Source of the DNA: Nemertoderma westbladi
Taxonomy: Eukaryota > Xenacoelomorpha > Nemertodermatida > Nemertodermatidae
Direction of reading: 5' to 3'
NCBI GenBank assembly: GCA_032718475.1
Contig: JAUCBJ010000802.1
Span: forward strand, 1 to 64,000
DNA: 64,000 bases
In this document: positions 1 to 10,100 of the stretch, in pieces
How the letters are laid out: every line of letters begins with the position of its first letter
How positions within the stretch are numbered: the first letter of the stretch is position 1
Notes under the pieces: generated by a model
The model's database searches: none
What the model was told of the DNA's origin: nothing
What the model saw: the letters and a program-made list of their open reading frames with translations, nothing else
Made by a program: the position numbers and the translations under genes

Positions 1-2044
1 TCGAACACTTTTACCAATATTTTGAAAAAATATGTAATAAACACCTACCAAAAAAATTTATACCGAAAAGGAAGATTACACACAAACCATGGATAACTCA
101 AGCCTTATTAAAATGTATTAAAAAAAAGAACAGACTTTTCTCCAAATTTTTAAAAATTCCAATAGCATATAACGAATCAAATTACAAAAAATATAAAAAC
201 GTCTTAATACAATATTAAAAGCTGCAGAAAAATCGTACTATGAGTCACAATTTAATAAAAACAGAGGCAACATGCGCAAAACCTGGGCTGTTATTAATTC
301 TGTTCTACATAGATCCAAAAAATCGGCAATGCCAACTAAGATGAATTTTATTACGAGCGACGGCATCAAAACAACAAATGACCCTATTAAAATTGCCTCC
401 ACATTAAATGAGCATTTCAGTTCTATAGGCTCAAAATTAGAACGTTCTATGCCCCGCCCAGTACGATCACCTACCCGACACATCCGTAGCTATAATTCTA
501 AATCATTCTCTCTAGTACCCACTACTGTCCCGGAAATCCACTACTTGATACTACAATTAAATACAAACTCCGCTACTAATGATAACTTTCCTACTAAACT
601 TCTAAGAACCATTGCTGAACCACTTGCTCACCACCTTACTTACCTAATTAACCTATCTATTACTATTGGAAACTTTCCTGATTGCCTAAAATATGCTAAA
701 ATAATACCAAACTATAAGGGGGGTGATCCACTCGATCCAAATAACTATCGCCCAATTTCTCTCTTACCGGTATTTAGCAAAATTTATGAACAAATTATAT
801 ATTCCCAACTTCAAAACTACCTCGAACGCTTTTCAATTTTAACATCACGACAGTTCGGCTTCAGGAAAAAAATATCAACATCATATGCCATATTAACGGT
901 TACTGAAAAAATTCGATCTATACTGGACTCTAAAAACTCAGCCTGTGCTATCTATATCGACTTGAAAAAAGCATTCGATACATTAGATCACAACATTTTA
1001 TTAAAAAAATTAGATACATATGGAATCCGCGGAACACCAAAAAATTTATTTCAAAGCTTTTTATCAAACCGGTCACAATCTGTTTCTCTAAATAACTGTC
1101 TTTCACCGCCTTTGCATCTGAGTTGTGGCACTCCCCAAGGTTCGGTATTATCACCACTACTCTTCTTACTATATATTAATGATCTACCTAACGCTTCTAA
1201 CCTTCTGACCACCCTCTTCGCTGATGACACAACCCTTCTTCATAGCCACAAAGATCTTGAACTACTAATTACTACTGCTAACTACGAGCTAGACAAGATC
1301 TCTGATTGGCTAGTCGACAACCGCTTATCACTAAACCTAACTAAAACAGAATATTTCATATCCAGTAATCAACGGCACGACTGCTTACCGAAAATAAAAA
1401 TAAAAAACAATAATATTAAACAGGTGGAGTGTGCGAAATTTCTAGGTGTATTGATGGACCGAAAACTAAATTGGAAATCACATATTAATTATATCCTCGC
1501 TAAAATTTGCAAAACATCAGGCATTTTTTATAAATTAAGGCACATATTTCCCCTTGAAATTCTTCGCACACTCTACTTCTGTCTCGTACATCCGTATATT
1601 ACATACTCTATATTAGCATGGGGTTCCACACATACAACGACAATACGCCCGCTTAGAATAAAAATTAATAAAATAATTCGCTGCATAACTTTTAGCCACT
1701 ACCAAGCTTCCTCTATCCCTATTTACAGATCATTAAATATTCTCCCCCTTGAATCTCTATTTAAATTTCACTTAGGCCAACTACTTTTTGATGCTTTATC
1801 AAATACAAATCACCCTTTATCGACTCTATTTTCTAAATCATCTGAATTTCATCATTACAACACCCGATCGTCCGCCTCAGGTAAACTAGTAATTCCTCTA
1901 ACTCATCTACATGTCGCTCACCAATCTATCTCCGTGTTAGGACCTTTATTTTGGAACAGTCTACCAAACAATATTATAAATATAAAATCCGCAACAATAT
2001 TTAAACAAACATTAAAAAAACACCTGAAAGACAATATGACTTAA
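1..2044 (+). pseudogene. LINE fragment: reverse transcriptase of the CR1/L2/Jockey group, 5' cut by window edge
   Basis: Non-LTR retrotransposon ORF2 that copies its RNA into genomic target sites. The long open frame from the ATG at 272 (590 aa) carries the RT fingers/palm: a KAFDTLDH motif near 970, GTPQGSVLSPLLF near 1130 and the catalytic FADD near 1215. It ends with the TR...WNSLP C-terminal module usual for the CR1/L2/Jockey group. Upstream, frame 3 is open from the window edge to a TAA near 211 and reads as the endonuclease-RT linker (HKPWIT). Frame 2 then continues as AAEKSYYESQF before the ATG, so the ORF is broken by a one-base frameshift near 205-215. The endonuclease lies outside the window. 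RT motifs are directly visible; the clade is a family-level guess. Confidence 0.85.
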
Positions 2045-2465
2045 ATAATATTAATATATAAATAAATAATTATAGTAATAATATAATAAAATAATACAAT
2101 CATATTTAAAAAATAAAAATTAATCTATTAAGGGGCCGCATGGTAGGATACTACACTTTTGGATTTATTATTTTAAATATTTAAAATTGACGAAATTAAT
2201 TAAATACAATACAAATAATACTATAAATTCTGACAACCCGTGAGTACATATATTTTTACTACCCCCCCCCCCCCCCCCCCCCCCAATTGGTTTAGCTGGA
2301 GGCCTTGACTAGCTCGGCTATTGCCACCAGCCATATAACCAGCCTGCACTTTTTTTTTTAATATACATCTATACATATATATATCAATATTTCTATATTA
2401 TAAGTGCGGTAAATAAATTTATATATATCTATCATGAAATAATATAATAATTGAATTGAATTGAA
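2045..2465. other. AT-rich LINE 3' flank with a long C homopolymer
   Basis: No gene. It begins with the 3' noncoding tail of the preceding LINE (ATTAATATATAAATAAAT type sequence) and includes a run of about 20 C at 2264-2284. Short AT-rich sequence follows up to the next LINE fragment. Nothing else recognised. Confidence 0.5.
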
Positions 2466-3455
2466 AATGGATAAATTGAACCTAAATATGGAACCCACAA
2501 AATCAAAATGGATGAGCATTATACCCAAAAACACATACCGACCCCTATTCATCAACTCAGCAAATTGCCTATTCCCTGAATCCCAAACAATCAAATTCCT
2601 TGGCCACACCTTATATGGAAATAATAACTGTAACACTAATTACTCAGTCATAATTCAAACTCTTGCGTCTATGTCACAAGCGTTTCACAAAAATGGCTGG
2701 ACCATTCGATGGTACACCATAAACACAGTGTTCAATCTTTGGTCCAGGATGGCCATACCAGCAATTCTGTACAAAATAAAATTCATAATAGGGAATCTAA
2801 ATCAAGATGAAATCGAATCTATGAATGCATATTATAGAAAGATACTCAGGGGACTTCTTTATGTTGGATCGTACGTCAATAATGCTACATTAAGGAAACT
2901 CTCAGGATGTAGAGATCTATCACTTGAGGTATACCGTGACGTGACTAATTGCATGCTGCGTTTGGTAGTTAGTCCACATCTCAAACTTCAGTTGCTGCTA
3001 CGTCTTGGTCTTATCTGGAACTATCAGTCAAAGCGGCGCTATCCTGGACTGGGAAGTACATATATGCGAGCGACTCGAGAATTCCCGATACCCTCACTAT
3101 TTTCAATGTGTGTAAACCGGTACCACAAACGGACACTGAAATCTCACATAAACCACGGACATCCAACAGGAAAAGATATTGTCAATGCGGACTTTATATA
3201 TAACTGTTATAACTCTGGCCAATGCGGATTTGCGGCAAAACATAACCGCATACTGCAGTATTTCTTAAAATAATTATCTTTTGCACAGATTTTTCCTCCA
3301 TTTACAATAATTAACCTATGAACCTTATGACATTTTTAATTTTGTATAGTTTGTTCGGTTTTTATTCAGTATTAATATATACTTTTTACTTCAATATAAA
3401 TACCGGCTTGACCGGTGTACCTTGTGAAATGAAAAAAATATCTAAGGCCCTCAAT
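2461..3455 (+). pseudogene. 5'-truncated LINE, C-terminal half of a reverse transcriptase
   Basis: The open frame 2461-3273 (270 aa) begins inside the RT palm/thumb and lacks the catalytic YADD. FLGHTLYG, QAFHKNGWTIRWYTINTVFNLW and YYRKILRGLLYVGSYV match in order the corresponding parts of the longer LINE at 26600-28566 (SAFHQKGWTVRQYPLDVVSKLW, QYRKSLRGLLYAGNYI). The two are therefore the same family. The 3' UTR runs to about 3455, with GGCTTGACCGGT near its end. The ATG at 2467 is simply the first Met in the truncated frame, not a real start. A dead-on-arrival copy. Confidence 0.75.
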
Positions 3456-3540
3456 GCATAGAATCCCTGCACAAAGAAACAAAAGAGTCAAAATATATGA
3501 AATTGAGTTTGAAAGAACATATTTTACTAAAAGCGCTAAC

Positions 3541-6500
3541 ATGCCGACTATGCAGACAATGTGCCGACTATGCAGATAATATGCCGACTATGCAGATAAT
3601 ATGCCGACTATGCAGATAATGTGCGGAATATGCAGACAATGTGCGGCTGCCGACTATGCAGACAATGTGCCGACTATGCAGACTATGTGCGGAATATGCA
3701 GACAATGTGCCGCTGCCGACTATGCAGACAATGTGCCGACTATGCAGATAATATGCCGACTATGCAGATAATGTGCCGACTATGCAGACAATGTGCGGAA
3801 TATGCAGACAATGTGCGGCTGCCGACTATGCAGACAATGTGCCGACTATGCAGACTATGTGCGGAATATGCAGACAATGTGCCGCTGCCGACTATGCAGA
3901 CAATGTGCCGACTATGCAGACTATGTGCGGAATATGCAGACAATGTGCCGCTGCCGACTATGCAGACAATGTGCGGAACTATGCAGACAATGTGCCGACT
4001 ATGCAGATAATATGCCGACTATGCAGACAATGCGCCGACTATGCAGATAATATGCCGACTATGCAGACAATGTGCCGATCATGCAGACAATGTGCCGACT
4101 ATGCAGATAATATGCTGACTATGCAGACAATGTGCCGATCATGCAGACAATGTGCCGACTATGCAGATAATATGCCGACTATGCAGACAATATGCCAACT
4201 ATGCAGACAATATGCCGACTATGCAGACAATATGCCTACTATGCAGACAATATGCCAACTATGCAGACAATATGCCGACTATGCAGACAATGCGCCGACT
4301 ATACAGACAATGTGCGGAATTTGCAGACAGTGTGCCGCTGCCGACTATGCAGACAATGTGCGGAATATGCAGACAATGTGCCAACTATGCAGACAATGTG
4401 CCGACTATGCAGACAATGCGCCGACTATGCAGACAATGTGCGGAATATGCAGACAATGTGCCAACTATGCAGACAATGTGCCAACTATGCAGATAATATG
4501 CCGACTATGCAGACAATGTGCTAACTATGCAGACAATGTGCCGATTATGCAGACAATGTGCCGACTATGCAGATAATATGCCGACTATGCAGACAATGCG
4601 CCGACTATGCAGATAATATGCAGACAATGTGCCAACTATGCAGATAATATGCCGACTATGCAGACAATGTGCTAACTATGCAGACAATGTGCCGACTATG
4701 CAGATAATATGCCGGCTATGCAGATAATATGCCGACTATGCAGACAATGTGCCGACTATGCAGATAATATGCCGACTATGCAGACAATGTGCCGACTATG
4801 AAGACAATGTGCCGACTATGCAGACAATGCGCCGACTATGCAGATAATATGCTGACTATGCAGACAATGTGCCGACTATGCAGATAATATGCTGACTATG
4901 CAGACAATGTGCCAACTATGCGGATAATATGCTGACTATGCAGACAATGTGCCGACTATGCAGATAATATGCCAACTATGCAGACAATGTGCCAACTATG
5001 CAGACAATATGCCGACTATGCAGACAATGTGCCGACTATGCAGACAATGTGCCGACTATGCAGACAATGTGCGGAATATGCAGACAATGTGCCGCTGCCG
5101 ACTATGCAGACAATGTGCCGACTATGCAGACAATGTGCCGACTATGCAGATAATATGCTGACTATGCAGACAATGTGCCGACTATGCAGACAATGTGCCG
5201 ACTATGCAGACAATGTGCCGACTATGCAGATAATATGCTGACTATGCAGACAATGTGCCGACTATGCAGACAATGTGCCGATTATGCAGACAATGTGCCG
5301 ACTATGCAGATAATATGCCGACTATGCAGACAATGCGCCGACTATGCAGATAATATGCAGACAATGTGCCGACTATGCAGACAATGTGCCGACTATGCAG
5401 ATAATATGCTGACTATGCAGACAATGTGCCGACTATGCAGACAATGTGCCGACTATGCAGATAATATGCTGACTATGCAGACAATGTGCCGACTATGCAG
5501 ACAATGTGCCGCTGCCGACAATGCGCCGACTATGCAGACAATGTGCCGACTATGCAGATAATATGCTGACTATGCAGACAATGCGCCGACTATGCAGATA
5601 ATATGCAGACAATGTGCCGACTATGCAGACAATGTGCCGACTATGCAGATAATATGCTGACTATGCAGACAATGTGCCGACTATGCAGACAATGTGCCGA
5701 CTATGCAGACAATGTGCCGACTATGCAGATAATATGTTGACTATGCACACAATGTGCCGACTATGCAGACAATGTGCCGACTATGCAGACAATGTGCCGC
5801 TGCCGACAATGCGCCGCCTATGCAGACAATGTGCCGACTATGCAGATAATATGTTGACTATGCAGACAATGTGCCGACTATGCAGTGCAGATAATATGCC
5901 GACTATGCAGACAATGTGCCGACTATGCAGACAATGTGCCGACTATGCAGACAATGTGCCGACTATGCAGATAATATGCTGACTATGCTGACAATGTGCC
6001 GACTATGCAGACAATATGCCGACTATGCAGACAATGTGCCGACTATGCAGACAATATGCCGACTATGCAGACAATGCGCCGACTATGCAGACAATATGCC
6101 GGCTATGCAGATAATATTCCGACTATGCAGACAATGTGTCGACTATGCAGACAATGTGTCGACTATGTAGACAATGTGCCGACTATGCAGACAATATGCC
6201 GACTATGCAGATAATATGCTGACTATGCAGACAATGTGCCGACTATGCAGACAATATGCCGACTATGCAGACAATGCGCCGACTATGCAGACAATATGCC
6301 GGCTATGCAGACAATGTGCCGACTATGCAGACAATATGCCGACTATGCAGATAATATGCTGACTATGCAGACAATGTGCCGACTATGCAGACAATATGCC
6401 GACTATGCAGACAATGCGCCGACTATGCAGACAATATGCCGGCTATGCAGATAATATTCCGACTATGCAGACAATGTGTCGACTATGCAGACAATGTGTC

Positions 6501-6590
6501 GACTATGCAGACAATGTGCCAACTATGCAGACAATGTGCCGACATTGCAGACAATGTGCCGACAATGTGCCGATGTCGCGCTGGTCTCAG
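3541..6590. repeat. Satellite array, 20-bp unit
   Basis: About 150 head-to-tail copies of a 20-bp unit, consensus CCGACTATGCAGACAATGTG. Variants include ATAATATG for ACAATGTG, GGAATATG, and a CCGCTGCCGAC insertion that recurs in the first kilobase and near 4330, 5090, 5510 and 5795. Because 20 is not a multiple of 3, each plus frame cycles through the same 20-residue period over three units (MPTMQTMCRLCRQCADYADN), and most copies lack stops. This gives many overlapping spurious ORFs. The array ends with degenerate units at 6541-6590. Confidence 0.97.
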
Positions 6591-6679
6591 GCCATTCTAA
6601 CCGCAATGATCGGTTGATTGCCGGTAAACATTATTCAGTTTCTGCGCAACTCAATACAAATTCGTCATTTATTCTACGC
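6591..6679. other. Unique flank between satellite and BEL-1, with a minus-strand AATAAA
   Basis: Unique sequence ending in TACGC, the left copy of the BEL-1 target duplication. On the minus strand an AATAAA lies at about 6668-6673, just outside the insertion point. Before BEL-1 inserted, this hexamer would have lain about 360 nt past the OXCT stop codon, so it may be the displaced OXCT polyadenylation signal (inference). Confidence 0.45.
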
Positions 6680-6951
6680 TGTTGTGGATAGTATAGTGGA
6701 AGTTTGTGTTTATTGGCAAAGAAAGGCTGGACTCAATAATTGCTTACAGTTTGATTGATATATTAACCACAATATTACTTTTATGCACTTCCAGTTGAAA
6801 TAACAGCACTTACAGAATAAGACAGTACAGCAGTATGATGGTACCAGTTAAAAACCACATCTTGATATCACATACAGATTAGATCATATATATTCTACCG
6901 GTAATACAATAAATGTGACCATATATCACTTATCCAATTATATTTACGACA
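6680..6951 (-). repeat. BEL-1 3' LTR
   Basis: A 272-bp terminal repeat, TG...CA on either strand. On the element strand an AATAAA (6714-6709) lies about 30 nt before the LTR end and is the likely polyadenylation signal. It differs from the other LTR at one position. Confidence 0.96.
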
Positions 6952-7132
6952 TGCTCCGCCGGCCAGTTGGCGAAAGACAAAATAAATGTAAATCACACAA
7001 AAATAAAGCGGCTAAATTAATTATTCGCAAATAAACGCAACAAATTATTATTAGTTATCATGTAAATAAACTACTGTACACATTAATATAAAACATTATT
7101 CCTATTACTTTCGGTTTATAAAACAAACTAAT

Positions 7133-10100
7133 TTACATACTTTCATTTTCCCAATCATTTTCACTCTCACTTGATTCAAAGTATTTTGTTATTTTTTGAT
7201 TCGCTTGCATTGCTGATTGGCGTGCACTCGGACGAATAACTATTGTATTTTTATCGTTGGTGTCATCAATAGGTGTGATGTGGTTAGTACTTATATTATT
7301 AATGTCAATAGGGATCTTACGAGTGCATTCTAAAGGGCACAGTTTCTTAATAGCACGTCTTGTATAACCATTTTTCGTCTTTAATGATACGTGTCGGACA
7401 TGACCATCTAAACCGGGATGGAGTTCTGTAATGATTCCCATTGGCCACTGCATTCGGGGAATGTTGTTATTGATAGGTTTGATAAGGACTACGGCACCTA
7501 CGGAAGGGGTTTTGTTGCCTGTTTGACGAGTGTTCCAGCGATGATATTCACGAAGTGCTGTAATGTATTCTTTACGCCATCGCACCCAAACTGTACTAAG
7601 GAGACTTTGTAACTCGTTCTGCCGTTTTACAAGGATCGAGCCGTCTTCTTCAGCGTCGGGGTCATTGCGAATATCATCAATGGATTCTAATACGGAATCA
7701 TTCATACTAGTGAATCGATAACCACAAATGAGAAGGGATGGGGTTATGGGTTCAGGGTCTCGGTTATCTGATGTAATGTAAGTCAAGGGGCGGTCGTTCA
7801 TGAAAGCTTCTATTTCTACAACGACAGTTTGGAGTTCTTCTAAGGTTAGAATACGGCGACCTATAACTTTCTTGAAGATGTTCTTCGAGAGACCGATTAA
7901 TCTTTCATAAAACCCTCCAAACCAAGGGGCGCCAACTGGTATGTTGACCCAATCGATATGCCAATACAATAAAAATCTCTTAATTTTATCACTATTGACT
8001 AGTTCTTCAAGGAATTCTTTGGCGGCTACGAAAGTTGTAGCGTTATCGCTGATAATACGTTTTGGACGGCCTCTACGAGCTACAAATCTACGTAGAGCAT
8101 TAAGAAAACTATCAACAGTGTTGTCTAGGACAATCTCTAGGTGGACGGCTCTAGTTGCGGGACATGTAAACAATGCTATATAGGCTTTACTTCTTGTTAT
8201 ATCATCAACTTGTATGAGTAAACTACCAGTGTAGTCTACGCCACAGACAATAAATGGTCTCGAAAATTCCACTCTAACTTTCGGTAGTGGGGGTGGTGGG
8301 GGTGCGGTGTATGGTTTACCTTGTATTTTATTACATATAATGCATTTACGAATTGTAGTCGAAACTCGCTGACGGATACGAGGTATCCACCAGCGCTGGC
8401 GTAGCTCAACAATAGTGTTAGCAATGCCTCCATGCATTCTCTCATGGGTGTCGATGATTATTAATGATGTAAACGCATGTTGGGGTGGTAACAATATTGG
8501 TTGCTTCGTTTCCCAAGGTAAGTTAGCGTTATCAATGCGGCCACGGCAACGAATTATGCCATCGACTATACTTAAATTTAGTTGACGAACTAAATGTGGG
8601 ACTCTCCCTTTCTTAGAATTCTCAAGACAAGTCAAATATTCGTATTCAACTGGATAACTTGAACGTTGGATGCTGCGTATAAGCCAAGACTCAGCTACCT
8701 TTATGTCATATACGTTAAGTAGTGGGTGTAGACTATAATCTCGAAGTTTTGGTTGCTGGGTTTGTCTAACCTTTTGGTTACTACAAAGCCGGGATTTCAA
8801 TGAATTAATAAATTTAAATACCCACGCAGTAACATTAATAAGACGCTGAAATCGGTTGTACTTCGATATAAGTAGGTTGGCTTCGTTAGGTACAGGATCA
8901 TTAATACTTATAGGGTTCACAGAGGACGTAATGACGTCATTGGGTTCTATATCACTGCATGTAATGTTATCTTTAATGTCAGTTAATTCGTTATGAATTG
9001 AATTAACTACACACGATTCATTAGGCCAAGTAGTTGGTATTGGCAACCACGGTGGACCATGGCGCCATAAATCACTGGATAAGAATACTTTGGCTGACAC
9101 TCCTCGTGAAATGAGGTCGGCTGGGTTGTCATTGGTTGGGACATAGTGTAACTCAACAGTTGGTAACAATTTCTTAATTTCTTTGACTCGGTTTCTAACG
9201 TATGGTTTTTCACATTTTTCATGCTGTACCCAACATATAGCTATTTTATTATCTGACCATAGGTGAAGATTTTCAATTTTTAATTCTGTACTGTATGAAT
9301 TTTTAATAAATGTTACAATTCGGGCACCTATAGTAATAGCAGTGAGTTCCAACTGTGGTATTGAGGGTTTTTTATTTATTGGAGTTACTCGGGCTTTAGA
9401 AAATATAATAAATGACTTTCCACAATCGACCAAATACACAACAGCGCCATAGGCTTTGGTTGAAGCGTCACAAAATACATGTAATTCACAATTACTTGCA
9501 GTACTTATAGGTAATTGTCGTGGTACTGAAAATTTAATGCACAAATTTAAATCTGAGATTATTTCGTGTAGAATTGGAATCATATCACTCGGTAAAATAC
9601 CGTTCCAATCGCAACCTAGTTTCCATAGCAACTGCACAAACATCCTAGTTCTAATAACAACAGGCATTAAAAATCCGCAAGGGTCATATACTCTTGATAA
9701 CGCGCTAATTGCAAAGCGTTTAGTAATATTATCACAATCTGATAATACAATTGTACGATTAGGGAAACATAGTTCATCTAATTCAACGTTCCATTCCATA
9801 CCTAAAATATTGTAGCATGTTTTAGTAATTTTAGGGCCATTAGCGCTATTAGAAATAATATCTTGAAGTTTGGGTGAGTTAGTCACCCATTTACGTAACG
9901 GGAAACCACCGGCGGCTAATATCTTACAACTAGCACCATAAAATTCAATCAATTCTAATTCAGATTTCGCACCACCTTGTAAGTTATCGATGTACAAATT
10001 TCGTAATATTATGGTAGCCCAATTGGCTAATTTCGATGAGTCATCATAACTTTGAAGGTGGTGGTGTAATGTTGCGTTCAGCAAAAATTGACTTGATGTT

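Noticed and set aside
3541-6590. Overlapping Met/Cys-rich plus-strand ORFs as a repetitive protein gene
   Set aside because: They are the same 20-bp satellite read in several frames, with no start context, no unique ends and frequent interruption.
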